Positions 7,644-17,036 of a stretch of DNA of 64,000 nucleotides are shown one piece after another; positions within the stretch are counted from its first letter, which is position 1, and every line of letters begins with the position of its first letter. The stretch covers positions 310,001 through 374,000 of the forward strand of contig NZ_JAJQMN010000002.1 in assembly GCF_028994775.1 (NCBI RefSeq), in the 5' to 3' direction. The position numbers were made by a program, and so were the translations under genes. Below the pieces are notes generated by a model. The model worked only from the letters and a program-made list of their open reading frames with translations. It did not search any database and was not told the DNA's origin. The stretch is from Promicromonospora iranensis. Lineage in GTDB: Bacteria > Actinomycetota > Actinomycetes > Actinomycetales > Cellulomonadaceae.

Positions 7644-8236
7644 CCCCGCACCTCCTCCGGAACGGTGCCGGCCTGGCCGTACCAGGCGGTTGACGACACC
7701 CGCTCTTGCACCATTGTTAGCAGCAAACGGGATTTAGGCGACTTGGGGACGGGGTTTATTTCCTCACTTTCTCCGAGACTCGCCACGCGCGTCCGTTTCG
7801 GGCGAGTCCCGGACACGTGCGACACGCCGACAGCGCTATCCACCCCCCGGACACCGCACCATCGCAACGCTCCGCGAACGCGCCCAGGAGACATCCGTGC
7901 ATCACCCAGGTATCGGCAAAGCACCGGAGCCGCATGGCCTGGACCGGAGGGCAAGATGGCCAACGGCAGGACGGAGGCCGGGGACTGGCACGCGGCACAG
8001 GTCCGCCCATGGCAAACGCTGCGTCAAGGTACTGCCAGGTGGCCGATCGAGTCCGTGGGCAGGGGTGAAGCCCGATCGATCTGAATGTCACATCGGAGGA
8101 TGGGACGAATCACGCTCACGGACTGGAAGAAACGCCGTACCAGCATGTAACGTTGGAACCTGGACAGACGAAACGCCACGGGGCCGCACGTCCATGCACG
8201 GTGCCGCCCCGCTCCTACGTTGAGGGGGTCGGAGCC
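7644..8236. other. 593-bp divergent regulatory gap between bldC and the DUF3073 gene
   Basis: No supported gene. An inverted repeat with arms 7772-7784 and 7801-7813 (13 bp, one mismatch) lies about 130 bp upstream of bldC. A/T-richer blocks around 7715-7770 could be the bldC promoter. An open frame at 7897-8223 starts with GTG behind AGGAG but has no recognisable domain and unconvincing composition. Confidence 0.5.
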
Positions 8237-8446
8237 ATGGGCCGCGGCCGTCAGAAGGCAAAGCAGACCAAGGTTGCTCGCGCGCTGAAGTACTACAGCC
8301 CGGACACCAATTATCACGCCCTCGAGCAGGAGCTCAGCGGGGGTTCCCACACGGATGTGGCGACTGAGTCGCGGTGGGAGTCACCGGAGGACGAGGAGTA
8401 CGACAACAGGTACTCCGACTGGGCAGAGCAAGACAATACGCGCTGA
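8237..8446 (+). CDS. DUF3073 protein
   Basis: 69 residues beginning MGRGRQKAKQTKVARALKYY, the hallmark of DUF3073, a short actinobacterial family. The N-terminal 20 residues are strongly basic and the rest acidic (WESPEDEEYDNRYSDWAEQ). That charge split suggests nucleic-acid or ribosome contact, but no function is established. ATG 8237 is preceded by GGAG. A strong terminator follows directly. Confidence 0.93.
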   Translation: MGRGRQKAKQTKVARALKYYSPDTNYHALEQELSGGSHTDVATESRWESPEDEEYDNRYSDWAEQDNTR

Positions 8447-8447
8447 G

Positions 8448-8473
8448 GGTGCCGGCGCGTCTGCGCCGGCACC
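8448..8473. terminator. bidirectional terminator hairpin
   Basis: Perfect 11-bp arms GGTGCCGGCGC (8448-8458) and GCGCCGGCACC (8463-8473) with loop GTCT, between the convergent DUF3073 and purM genes. Confidence 0.85.
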
Positions 8474-8505
8474 GCGCCCGGTCCTCGACCAGGCTTCTCA
8501 GCACG

Positions 8506-9615
8506 TCACGGTCGGTAGTCGTTCACCAGTCTGACCGCACCGCCGGACACACCCTTTGTCCCTGCGACCAGGTTCTCCTGCGCCGCAGTGGCATCCAGGG
8601 TATCGACGCTCCCCAGCGTCCACGCGGGTACGCCCAGCGTGGACAGCCGGGCGAGCGCCGCGTCCGCGCCGTCGGCTCCTACGACCGCCACCATGCCCAC
8701 GCCCAGGTTCAGGGTGTTCTCCAGGTCGCGGTTCGGCACGCCGCCGAGGTCGCGCACCATGCGGAACACCGCGGGCACGTCCCAGGACGCACGATCGACC
8801 GTGGCCACCATCCCTGCCGGAAGAACCCGTGCCAGGTTCGCGGCGAGCCCACCACCGGTCACATGGGTGAACGCATGGACCTGTGCCGCCTCGTCCGCGG
8901 CCAGGGCCAGGCAGTCCGTCGCGTAGACGCGTGTCGGCTCCAGCAGCTCCTCGCCCAGCGCACGGCCCAGCTCGTCCACGTGCCGGTCCAGGGCCCAGCC
9001 TGCCTGCTTGATCACCGCGCGCACCAGTGAGTAGCCGTTGGAGTGCAGTCCGCTGGAGGCCATCGCGATCAGCACGTCGCCGCGCTGCACCCGGTCCGGG
9101 CCCAGGACCTTGTCGGCCTCCACGATGCCCGTGGCCGCCCCCGCGACGTCGTACTCGTCCGGCTCCAGGAGACCCGGGTGCTCGGCCGTCTCGCCGCCCA
9201 CGAGGGCGGTGTCCGCCACCTCGCAGGCCTGGGCGATGCCCCGCACGATGTCCGCGATCCGCTCCGGCACCACTTTGCCCGTGGCGATGTAGTCGGTCAT
9301 GAACAACGGCTTGGCGCCCATCACGACGATGTCGTCGACGACCATGCCGACCAGGTCGAACCCGATCGTGTCGTGCTTGTCCATCGCCTGGGCGATCGCC
9401 ACCTTGGTGCCGACGCCGTCCGTGGACGTCGCGAGCAGTGGCGCACGGTAGCCCTGAAAGGCCGACAGGTCGTAGAGGCCGGCAAAGCCGCCCACGCCGC
9501 CGAGCACGGCCGGACCCTGCGTGCGGCGCACGGCGTCCTTCATGAGCTCGACGGCCTTGTCGCCCGCCTCGGTGTCGACGCCGGCGGCGGCGTACGTCAG
9601 GCCTTCGGATGTCAC
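8506..9615 (-). CDS. purM: phosphoribosylformylglycinamidine cyclo-ligase (AIR synthetase)
   Basis: 369 residues, normal length. It converts FGAM plus ATP to AIR, step five of purine synthesis. Visible signatures are YAAAGVDTEAGD at the start, GTKVAIAQAMDKHDTIGFDLV, LFMTDYIATGKVVPE, GGETAEHPGLL, SGLHSNGYSLVR and THVTGGGLAANLARVLP. Start is GTG 9615 with GGAG 6 nt upstream. It lies 61 bp behind purF on the same strand and is probably co-transcribed with it. Confidence 0.97.
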   Translation of the reverse strand: MTSEGLTYAAAGVDTEAGDKAVELMKDAVRRTQGPAVLGGVGGFAGLYDLSAFQGYRAPLLATSTDGVGTKVAIAQAMDKHDTIGFDLVGMVVDDIVVMGAKPLFMTDYIATGKVVPERIADIVRGIAQACEVADTALVGGETAEHPGLLEPDEYDVAGAATGIVEADKVLGPDRVQRGDVLIAMASSGLHSNGYSLVRAVIKQAGWALDRHVDELGRALGEELLEPTRVYATDCLALAADEAAQVHAFTHVTGGGLAANLARVLPAGMVATVDRASWDVPAVFRMVRDLGGVPNRDLENTLNLGVGMVAVVGADGADAALARLSTLGVPAWTLGSVDTLDATAAQENLVAGTKGVSGGAVRLVNDYRP

Positions 9616-9676
9616 TGGTGCTCCATGAGGGTGGTCGGGGCGGGTGAAGCGCTGTGGCTGGTGAAGCTGCGTGTGG

Positions 9677-11224
9677 TCACGGGTGATCGAGCGCGGTCGA
9701 GCCGCCGGTGCGCACGGCGAGGCGCTTGAGGCCGTCCTCAGGCGGACCGAGCGGCAGCTCGGCCTGCTCGAGGAGGTGCTTGCCGAGCTGGTCGTCCGGC
9801 GGCAGCTCGATCGGGTACTTGCCGGTGAAGCAGGCGGCGCAGAGCTGCGAGCTGGGCTGCTCGGTCGCGGCGATCATGCCCTCGGTCGTGATGTAGCCGA
9901 GGCTGTCGGCGCCGAGCGACTGCCCGATCTCGTCGACCCCCAGGCCGTTCGCGATGAGCTCCGCGCGCGAGGCGAAGTCGATGCCGTAGAAGCACGGCCA
10001 CTTCACCGGCGGCGACGAGATACGCACGTGCACCTCGGCGGCGCCCGCCTCACGCAGCATGCGGATCAGGGCGCGCTGGGTGTTGCCGCGCACGATGGAA
10101 TCGTCGACCACCACGAGGCGCTTGCCCTTGATGACCTCGCGCAACGGGTTGAGCTTCAGCCGGATGCCGAGCTGCCGCAGCGTGTCGGACGGCTGGATGA
10201 AGGTACGGCCCACGTAGGCGTTCTTCGTGAGGCCCTGCCCGAACGGGATGCCGGACTCCGCCGCGTAGCCGACGGCGGCCGGCGTGCCGGACTCCGGCGT
10301 CGGGATCACGAGGTCGGCGTCGACGGGGTGCTCGCGCGCCAGCTGTCGCCCCATCTCGACGCGTGCCGAGTGCACCGAGCGGCCGTTGATGGTGTTGTCC
10401 GGCCGGGCCAGGTAGACGTACTCGAAGACGCAGGCGGCCCGCTCGGCCTCGGCGAAGCGCTCCGAGCGCATGCCGTCGGCGTCGATGCAGATGAGCTCGC
10501 CCGGCTCGACGTCGCGCACGTAGGACGCGCCCACGATGTCCAGAGCGGGGGTCTCGCTGGCGACCACCCAGCCGCGGTCGAGGCGGCCGAGGACCAGCGG
10601 GCGCACGCCCTGCGGGTCACGCGCCGCGTACAAGGTGTTCTCGTCCATGAAGACCAGGGAGAAGGCGCCGCGCAGGCGCGGGAGCACCTCCAGCGCCGTG
10701 GCCTCGAGGGTCCGGTCCGCGTCGCCGGCGAACAGCGCGGTGATGAGTGCGGTGTCCGTCGTGTTGCCGCGCGCGAGCTCGCCCCGGCGCTGCGCACCGT
10801 AGCGCTCGGCCACGAGGTTCACGAGTTCTGCCGAGTTGGTCAGGTTGCCGTTGTGGCCCAGCGCCACCGTGCCCGACGCCGTCGCGCCGAGCGTGGGCTG
10901 GGCGTTCTCCCAGGTCACACCACCAGTGGTGGAGTACCGGCAGTGCCCGACGGCGATGTGACCGGTCAGGGCGTTCAGGGCCGTCTCGTCGAAGACCTGG
11001 GATACGAGCCCCATGTCCTTGTAGACGAGGATCTGCTCACCGTTGCTGGTGGCGATACCCGCGGATTCCTGCCCACGGTGCTGCAGTGCGTACAGGCCGA
11101 AGTACGCAAGCTTGGCGACCTCCTCGCCAGGTGCCCAGACCCCGAAGACGCCGCATGCGTCCTGGGGGCCCTTCTCGCCGGGCATGAGGTCGTGGTTCAG
11201 TCGGCCATCTCCGCGCAGAGGCAT
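9677..11224 (-). CDS. purF: amidophosphoribosyltransferase
   Basis: 515 residues. It makes phosphoribosylamine from PRPP and glutamine, the committed step of purine synthesis. The N-terminal class II amidotransferase begins after a short propeptide: the nucleophile Cys is in QDACGVFGVWAPGEE, followed by LYALQHRGQESAGIA and GHNGNLTNSAELV. The PRPP-binding phosphoribosyltransferase motif VVVDDSIVRGNTQRALI is near residue 370. The C-terminus carries ACFTGKYPIELP, typical of the Fe-S/propeptide class. It is followed by purM and preceded by a small membrane gene. Confidence 0.97.
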   Translation of the reverse strand: MPLRGDGRLNHDLMPGEKGPQDACGVFGVWAPGEEVAKLAYFGLYALQHRGQESAGIATSNGEQILVYKDMGLVSQVFDETALNALTGHIAVGHCRYSTTGGVTWENAQPTLGATASGTVALGHNGNLTNSAELVNLVAERYGAQRRGELARGNTTDTALITALFAGDADRTLEATALEVLPRLRGAFSLVFMDENTLYAARDPQGVRPLVLGRLDRGWVVASETPALDIVGASYVRDVEPGELICIDADGMRSERFAEAERAACVFEYVYLARPDNTINGRSVHSARVEMGRQLAREHPVDADLVIPTPESGTPAAVGYAAESGIPFGQGLTKNAYVGRTFIQPSDTLRQLGIRLKLNPLREVIKGKRLVVVDDSIVRGNTQRALIRMLREAGAAEVHVRISSPPVKWPCFYGIDFASRAELIANGLGVDEIGQSLGADSLGYITTEGMIAATEQPSSQLCAACFTGKYPIELPPDDQLGKHLLEQAELPLGPPEDGLKRLAVRTGGSTALDHP

Positions 11225-11282
11225 GTTCCGAGTATCCCATGCAGCAGGATCGAAGGTGCCAGCCCGGCCTGTGACCTCCGTG

Positions 11283-11582
11283 TCAGCGGCCGCGCAGGCT
11301 CCGACGGTCCGCGATCACCGCGAACAGGCCCGCCAGGAGCGTGGTCACCATCGTGACGAACGCCGTGAGCACCGTGACGTACACGCCGGGCTTCATCATG
11401 GCCGCACCCGAGGGCGAGTTCACGAGGTAGAGCGACAGGCTCAGCCCGAGCACGATCCCGACCAGCGCGCCCGTCCAGAAGAACGCCTTGTACCGCGGAG
11501 CCCGGCGCACGCTCGTCGGATCGATGACGTCGCGCACCTCCACGTCGTCGGAGGAGTCGCTCGGTACCTGGGTTTCACTCAC
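11283..11582 (-). CDS. small two-helix membrane protein upstream of purF
   Basis: 99 residues from GTG 11582 (VSETQVPSDSSDDVEV). An acidic N-terminus is followed by two membrane helices (FFWTGALVGIVLGLSLSLYLV and VYVTVLTAFVTMVTTLLAGLFAVIA) with a short loop (NSPSGAAMMKPG). It resembles uncharacterised actinobacterial membrane proteins that sit just ahead of purF. It shares the strand of purF with a 58-bp gap, so co-transcription is possible. Longer in-frame starts run into the palindromic repeat at 11623-11680 and are rejected. Confidence 0.75.
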   Translation of the reverse strand: MSETQVPSDSSDDVEVRDVIDPTSVRRAPRYKAFFWTGALVGIVLGLSLSLYLVNSPSGAAMMKPGVYVTVLTAFVTMVTTLLAGLFAVIADRRSLRGR

Positions 11583-11622
11583 GAAACCAGGGTACGCGTC
11601 CAGGGAGGGCGCCTGAAAACGA

Positions 11623-11680
11623 CCGCCCGCTGGTCGGGCTCGTCGGGACCCGGGTCTCGACAAGCTCGACCAGCGGGCGG
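11623..11680. repeat. intergenic palindrome, dispersed repeat family copy
   Basis: 29-bp arms 11623-11651 and 11652-11680 with two wobble pairs and one mismatch, containing GGTCTCGACAAGCTCGACCA. It follows the stop of the nuclease/nucleotidase gene, so it probably acts as its terminator. The same core recurs at several sites in the window. Confidence 0.8.
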
Positions 11681-11696
11681 GCGGCCGGTCGGGTTA

Positions 11697-14600
11697 CTAC
11701 TTCACGAGCTTCCAGGGGCCGTGCTTCCACGCACCCGGGATCTGGAGGATGGTGGGGCGGGTCGCCACATAGACCTTGCCCTTGTACGAGACGGTGTCAC
11801 CCCACCAGTACAGCTTCCACGGCTGCCACGCGGGGGCGACCGGCTCCACGGGGTCAGCCGCCTCCACGGTCAGCGGCAGCCGGGCGGTGGTGCCCGACGG
11901 CGAAGCCTGCGCCAGGAGCTGGTACGCACCGGGTGCCGTGCCCGCCGGGACCGTGACCGACGCCGACGTCGCACCCCCGGACACCGTGCTGGTGCCGAGG
12001 GAGACGCCGTCGGCCGCCGCTCCGCCGGACGGGACCAGGAAGGTATCGACGGCGGTGTTCTGCGGGGCGCCGAGCGAGGTGAGGTCCAGGCCCGACAGGC
12101 TGACGTCCGTCGAGGCGCCCGCCTTGACCGTGCCCGGCAGGGCCGGGGCGACCGTGCGGGTACGGGCGAAGCTCGGGGTGATCGGCGAGGCGCTCTCCAG
12201 GTACGAGATCCACGCATCGCGGTCCACCAGGCCCGAGTCGCGGCCGTCCGTGCCCTCGGTGAAGGCCCGGAAGTTGTCGCCCCCGGAGATCAGGAACGAG
12301 AAGGTCGCGACGCGGTACTCCGCGGCCGGGTCGACCGGCACGCCGTCGATCGTGATCGACGAGACGTTGTCCCCGGGCGCCGCGTTCGGGTCGGCGGTCT
12401 TCACGGTGTACGAGACGTTGTCCGACAGGCCCAGCGCCAGGTACGGACGCGATGGGCGGTTGCCGTTGGCGTCCGTCTGCCACTGCTGCTCGAGCAGCGC
12501 GTCGAGCTGCGCACCCGTGAGCGTGATCGTCCACAGGTTGTTGACGAAGGGCAGCACCGCGTTGGCCTCGGCGTACGTGATGACGCCGTCCTCGCCACGG
12601 TAGAGCTCGTTGCGCAGACCGCCCGGGTTCACGACGCCGATGTCGGCGCCGCCCCGGTCGTCGCTCGAGAGCGACTCGCGCAGCGAGTTCGCCACCAGGT
12701 TGCCGAGCGCCGACTCCGACGCGCGGTCGTCACGGTTGCCGCCCGTGTAGACGCCGTTCGTGTACGAACCGCCCGCGAAGGCCGTGGTGACGTCGGCGGT
12801 CACCTTGCCGATCGGCTGTGCGCCGATCTTCTCGGCCTCGGCCAGCGCGGCGTCCACGATCGTGTCCACCTCGGCGACCGCCGGGTAGGTCGCGATCAGC
12901 TCGGCAGCCGGGGTGGTGGTGCGCGCCACGTTCTCGACGGTGTAGTCGGTGACCTCGAACGACTCCGTGTCGACCGTCAGGGAGACGTGGCCCAGGAACT
13001 CGCCGTAGTTGCCGGTCTGGATGATCGGCCGGGTCTCCCCCGCCGCACCCGGGACCGGCGCGTCCCACGCGTACTGCTTGTGGGTGTGGCCGGTGAAGAT
13101 CGCCGCGACGCGCGGGTCGGTGTCCTGCACCAGCGCGGCGAACGGACCGCCCGCGGCGATCTCGTCCTCCAGCGTGGCGCCGTCGGGCGTGCCCGCGCCG
13201 GCACCGTCGTGCGCGAGCGCCACGACCACGTCGGCCTCGCCGTTCGCGGGGTCGCCGTCGAGCAGCTCGTCCGTGACGCGGTTGAGCGCCTCGACCGGGT
13301 CACCGAACTCGAGCCCCTCGATGCCCGAAGGCGTGACCAGCGTGGGCGTCTCCTCCGTGACCACGCCGATGAAACCGACGTCGACGCCGTCCACCGGGAC
13401 GACCTGGTACTCGGGCAGCGCGGGCTCGCCGGAGGCGTCGTAGACGTTGGCGCCGAGGTAGTCCCAGTCGGCGGCGTCGGCGACACGGCCGGTGAGGTCC
13501 GCCATGCCCTGGTCGAACTCGTGGTTGCCGACGGCCGAGGTCTTCAGACCGAGCGCGTTCAGCACGTCGAGGGTGGGCTGGTCCTGCTGCAGCGCGGACG
13601 CGAACAGCGAGGCACCGATGTTGTCGCCCGCCGAGACGAACGCGGTGCCGTCGGGGTTCTGCGCCCGCAGCTCCTCCACCGTGCCGGCGAAGTTCACGGT
13701 GTTCTGGTCGATGCGGCCGTGGAAGTCGTTGATGGCCACGAGGTCCAGGTCGACGGAGCCGGGCTCGGTGGTCGTGCCGCCGAGGTCCAGGCCCACCAGG
13801 ACCGGGTCGTGGTCGGACGACCGGAACGGCGTCTCGTCGTAGAGGATCGACGCGTTGTAGTTGTACCGGCTGTACTCGTTCGCCACCGGCTCGTACGCGT
13901 TGATGTTCCAGATGTCGGTGCCGGTCACCAGCTCCGCTGCGGCCGGCGAGGCCAGCACGTGGTCGAGCGAACCGACCATGCCGTCGAAGTTGTAGGTGTA
14001 CTCGCCGGTGGTCGGGCCCAGGTCCGTGTAGCCGGCGTCGGTGAGGACCTTGATCGGGTCCTCCTGCTCGTAGGCGTTGAAGTCGCCGACCAGCAGTACC
14101 TTGTCGGTCCCGGCCGCGGCGGCCTGCGTCTCGGCGAAGCTCGCGAGCGACGTCGCCTGGCGCGTGCGGGACTCGTTCGACGCACCCTGACCGTCACGCT
14201 GGTCCGCGTCGCCGGGCCACGGGCCGGCCGAGCCCTTCGACTTGAAGTGGTTGGCGATCACGAGCACGTCGTCACCGGCGTCGGCGGCACCGCCCGCGGG
14301 CTGGAATGCCTGGGCCAGCGGCTGACGGGCGTTCTGGAACGCCTCGTCGCCGAGCAGGATCGTCGAGCCGCCCACCGGCTCCGCCGTGGCGGTCCGGTAG
14401 ATGAAGGCGTTGCGGATGACGTCCTCGGCCTGGGGTACCTCGGCCGGGGAGCCGACGTAGGCCCACGTACCGGCACCCTCGGCGACGTTCAGCGCGTCCA
14501 CCAGGTCCGACAGCGCCTGGTCGCGCGAGCCGCCGAGGGCCGCCGTGTTCTCGATCTCCAGCAGCGCCACCACGTCGGCGTCGAGCGCCGAGATCGCCGC

Positions 14601-16325
14601 GACGATCTTGGTCTGCTGCCGCTGCAGGTCCTCCTCCTCGGCCGCGCCGCGTGCGTCGCAGCCGCCCGAGACGGTGACCGGGTCGCCCGTGCGGTCCCTG
14701 TGATAGGTGCAGCCCGTGAGCTCGTCACCAGTGGTGCTGAAGTAGTTCAGCACGTTGAACGTCGCGACCTTGAGGTCGCCGCCCACCTCTGCGGGCGCGT
14801 CCTCGCGCGTGTTCTCGAAGGTGGCCGGCTGGACCGCCTCGGCGACGTCGGGCGTCAGCTGCGACGTCGGCTGGAACCCCCAGGCGTCGAACCGGTAGTC
14901 CAGCACGACGGGACGCGTGAACGTGACGGCGGCGCCCACGCGCAGCGGCGCACCGCCGGTCAGGTAGGGCAGCGGCTTCGACTTGTTGGCGGTCGAGTTG
15001 TAGTTCAGCGACGCACCGTCGTCGAGCAGCACCGCGCGTGCGGCGTTGTCCGCGACCTGCGCGTCGTACTCCGCCGAACCCGGGCGGCCGGCGGTCGTAG
15101 GCTGCACCAGCGGGCTGTCACCGGCGGCCAGGCCGACCGTCCCGTAGTAGTTGGTGTCGTAGTTGTCCGTCACCGTGAAGTCGCCCTGCGGCGCGAGGAG
15201 CATCCCCTCGAGGGCCTCGCGCTCGGCCGCGGTGGCGGGCCAGGCGGTCACGGTCGGCTCGACCGTCGCCGGCTCGTCCAGAACGGTCCAGCTGCCCGCC
15301 GTCGGGGTGACCTCGGTCAGCCCGTTGTGCTCGGAGACCGTGCCGGTCACTTCCACATGGTCGCCGGCCGAGAGGTCGGCGGCAGCCGCGGCGGAGAACA
15401 CGAAGAGGCCGTCCGACGCCCCGGGCGTCGGGTCCTGGCCACCACCCGTCCCGGCGGTCTGCAGGTACAGGCCGTTGAACCCACCGGTCGGATAGACAGC
15501 GGTGACGACGCCACGGGTCGTCACCGTCTTGCCCACGAGCGGCGAGGCGGCACCGGTGCCCTGGATCTCGGCGATCGGGGTGACCTCGCCGGGCTCTGTC
15601 GGCTCTGTCGGTTCCGACGGTGTGGGGCTGGGCTCGGGCTCCGAGCCCTCGCCGTTGACGGGGGTCACCTCGGCGGAGAAGACGAAGTCCGCCGAGTTGT
15701 CGCCCGTGTCGTCGATACGTTCCAGCGACCCGACGACACCGGTACCCCGGCCGGCCGGGCCCTGAGCGGTCTCGAACGTGTCGGCGGTGCCGTAACCGAG
15801 CAGGTCGACGACGCCCTGGGCGCCCTCGGCGGGCACGGCGCCCTTGGCTGGCGTGACAGCGGTGGCCTGCGACGCGAGCGCGACCACGCCGGCAGTACCG
15901 CTCGAGTTGAGGCTGCCGACGGCGTCAGGCGTGGGGAGCGGCTCGCCGTTGGTCGCGTTCGAGGCGCCCTGCACCAGGTAGTGACCGCCGGCGGCGATGG
16001 TGCCGCTCAGCGCGGTGACGCCGGAGAACGACGCGCCCGTCGCGGACTTGTACTGGACCGACCAGCCGTCGACGCTGACAGGCTCGTCCGTCGGGTTGTA
16101 CAGCTCCACGAACTTGTTCCGGTACGGCTGGCCGGCGCTGCCACCCACGAGGTAGGCCTCGCTGATGACGACGTGCCCGGAGTCCGGACCGTCGGTGGTC
16201 GCCGCGGGCGCGGCGAACGCCGCGGTCGCGGGTGCGGCGAGCGCTGCGGCGAGAACCACTGCGACTGCGGCCCTTCCGCGGGATCGGGGGTTCGGTCGCG
16301 GGGACCGGAGCGTGCTGGGTCTCAC
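11697..16325 (-). CDS. secreted ExeM/NucH-type nuclease fused to 5'-nucleotidase and carbohydrate-binding module
   Basis: 1542 residues from GTG 16325, which has AAGGAG 7 nt upstream. Order: signal peptide (to about 37); lamin-tail-like domain (about 50-160: VVISEAYLVGGSAG, KFVELYNPTDEPV); OB-like region; endonuclease/exonuclease/phosphatase domain (about 515-840: ATFNVLNYF, ALLEIENT, LVGDFNAYEQEDP, SDHDPVLVGL); UshA-type metallophosphatase (from about 860: INDFHGRID, SAGDNIGAS, VGNHEFDQG, FTGHTHKQYAWD); 5'-nucleotidase C-terminal domain (to about 1370); and a short C-terminal aromatic module (WQPWKLYWWGDTVSYKGKVY) resembling CBM5/12. It should degrade extracellular DNA and then dephosphorylate the nucleotides for phosphate and nucleoside scavenging. 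The C-terminal module suggests binding to chitin or another wall polymer. Confidence 0.92.
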   Translation of the reverse strand: MRPSTLRSPRPNPRSRGRAAVAVVLAAALAAPATAAFAAPAATTDGPDSGHVVISEAYLVGGSAGQPYRNKFVELYNPTDEPVSVDGWSVQYKSATGASFSGVTALSGTIAAGGHYLVQGASNATNGEPLPTPDAVGSLNSSGTAGVVALASQATAVTPAKGAVPAEGAQGVVDLLGYGTADTFETAQGPAGRGTGVVGSLERIDDTGDNSADFVFSAEVTPVNGEGSEPEPSPTPSEPTEPTEPGEVTPIAEIQGTGAASPLVGKTVTTRGVVTAVYPTGGFNGLYLQTAGTGGGQDPTPGASDGLFVFSAAAAADLSAGDHVEVTGTVSEHNGLTEVTPTAGSWTVLDEPATVEPTVTAWPATAAEREALEGMLLAPQGDFTVTDNYDTNYYGTVGLAAGDSPLVQPTTAGRPGSAEYDAQVADNAARAVLLDDGASLNYNSTANKSKPLPYLTGGAPLRVGAAVTFTRPVVLDYRFDAWGFQPTSQLTPDVAEAVQPATFENTREDAPAEVGGDLKVATFNVLNYFSTTGDELTGCTYHRDRTGDPVTVSGGCDARGAAEEEDLQRQQTKIVAAISALDADVVALLEIENTAALGGSRDQALSDLVDALNVAEGAGTWAYVGSPAEVPQAEDVIRNAFIYRTATAEPVGGSTILLGDEAFQNARQPLAQAFQPAGGAADAGDDVLVIANHFKSKGSAGPWPGDADQRDGQGASNESRTRQATSLASFAETQAAAAGTDKVLLVGDFNAYEQEDPIKVLTDAGYTDLGPTTGEYTYNFDGMVGSLDHVLASPAAAELVTGTDIWNINAYEPVANEYSRYNYNASILYDETPFRSSDHDPVLVGLDLGGTTTEPGSVDLDLVAINDFHGRIDQNTVNFAGTVEELRAQNPDGTAFVSAGDNIGASLFASALQQDQPTLDVLNALGLKTSAVGNHEFDQGMADLTGRVADAADWDYLGANVYDASGEPALPEYQVVPVDGVDVGFIGVVTEETPTLVTPSGIEGLEFGDPVEALNRVTDELLDGDPANGEADVVVALAHDGAGAGTPDGATLEDEIAAGGPFAALVQDTDPRVAAIFTGHTHKQYAWDAPVPGAAGETRPIIQTGNYGEFLGHVSLTVDTESFEVTDYTVENVARTTTPAAELIATYPAVAEVDTIVDAALAEAEKIGAQPIGKVTADVTTAFAGGSYTNGVYTGGNRDDRASESALGNLVANSLRESLSSDDRGGADIGVVNPGGLRNELYRGEDGVITYAEANAVLPFVNNLWTITLTGAQLDALLEQQWQTDANGNRPSRPYLALGLSDNVSYTVKTADPNAAPGDNVSSITIDGVPVDPAAEYRVATFSFLISGGDNFRAFTEGTDGRDSGLVDRDAWISYLESASPITPSFARTRTVAPALPGTVKAGASTDVSLSGLDLTSLGAPQNTAVDTFLVPSGGAAADGVSLGTSTVSGGATSASVTVPAGTAPGAYQLLAQASPSGTTARLPLTVEAADPVEPVAPAWQPWKLYWWGDTVSYKGKVYVATRPTILQIPGAWKHGPWKLVK

Positions 16326-16622
16326 GCTGACTCCTTCTGCAATAGCCGACCCGGGAAGGGTCGGGCTGGAGTGCACTGCTGCTGAACGTCCTGGTGGGCG
16401 GCATCGCCGCGGCCGGGCGCGCATTCGTTGCGCGAGCGATCCGGCACGAGCGCCACCAACCAATCACTGCATTGTGAACCGGCGGTTACGGTCGAGCACC
16501 GGCCGGAAGAACTGGCCTCCCCGCACCGGGTGAACCTGTCTCGACCGATCGACTTGATCAGCGCCGAGGCTAGCGGGTGTCACCGACATCCGCTGCCAGG
16601 CACGCGCCACCTCGGCCCCGGT
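16326..16622. other. 297-bp upstream region of the nuclease/nucleotidase gene
   Basis: No gene. The region holds the ribosome-binding site, a small palindrome AACCGGCGGTT at 16477-16487 that could be an operator, and isolated GTTCACC/GTTCACA heptamers in the gene's orientation that are too far apart to be a proper PHO box. Confidence 0.45.
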
Positions 16623-17036
16623 TCACCCGGGAGCCGGAGCCTCCGGGGCGCTGTTCCTCCCGGACACGGCCCGGTGCCCGACCGGCAACGGCAGCAGGTG
16701 GGAGATGTCCGAGCGTTCGCCCGAGGCGTGGACGCGTCCGTCCTCCACAGCATCCGCCCAGGTCACCGCGCCCGTGACCAGACCAAGCCAGGTGTCGGGG
16801 TCCGTCTCGACCACGTTCGGCGGCGTGCCACGCGTGTGGCGCGGACCGGCCACCGCCTGCACGGCGCCCGCCGGGGGCACGCGCACCTCCACCGAGTTGC
16901 CGGGAGCGCGGTCGGCGAGCTCCTCCAGCGTGAACCGCACGGCGGTCGTCACCTCACGGCGCTCCGCGTCGCCCCGCGCCCACGCGGCCACCGCGGTGCG
17001 CCCGGCCGCCGGGTCCGTCCGGCGCCGCGGGGACAC
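16623..17036 (-). CDS. SCP2-like (bacterial sterol carrier) family protein
   Basis: 137 residues beginning [21 protein letters not shown] and containing [66 protein letters not shown]. This is the actinobacterial sterol-carrier-protein-like family; the [11 protein letters not shown] and [11 protein letters not shown] segments are the SCP2 core. Ligand unknown; a role in binding lipids or hydrophobic metabolites is inferred. Start GTG 17036 overlaps the stop of a 36-codon frame (TAGTG), so translation is probably coupled. Confidence 0.85.
   Translation of the reverse strand: MSPRRRTDPAAGRTAVAAWARGDAERREVTTAVRFTLEELADRAPGNSVEVRVPPAGAVQAVAGPRHTRGTPPNVVETDPDTWLGLVTGAVTWADAVEDGRVHASGERSDISHLLPLPVGHRAVSGRNSAPEAPAPG

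Noticed and set aside
7897-8223. 108-codon plus-strand frame with AGGAG before GTG
   Set aside because: Composition and lack of any domain do not support coding; it runs into the DUF3073 start region.
11043-16385. Very long plus-strand open frame (about 1780 codons) opposite the nuclease/nucleotidase gene
   Set aside because: Its sequence is Arg/Val/Gly/Asp-rich antisense of a gene with clear domains; long shadows are expected in high-GC DNA.
16470-16622. PHO box upstream of the nuclease/nucleotidase
   Set aside because: Only single GTTCACC-like heptamers about 50 bp apart; no 11-bp-spaced direct repeats.
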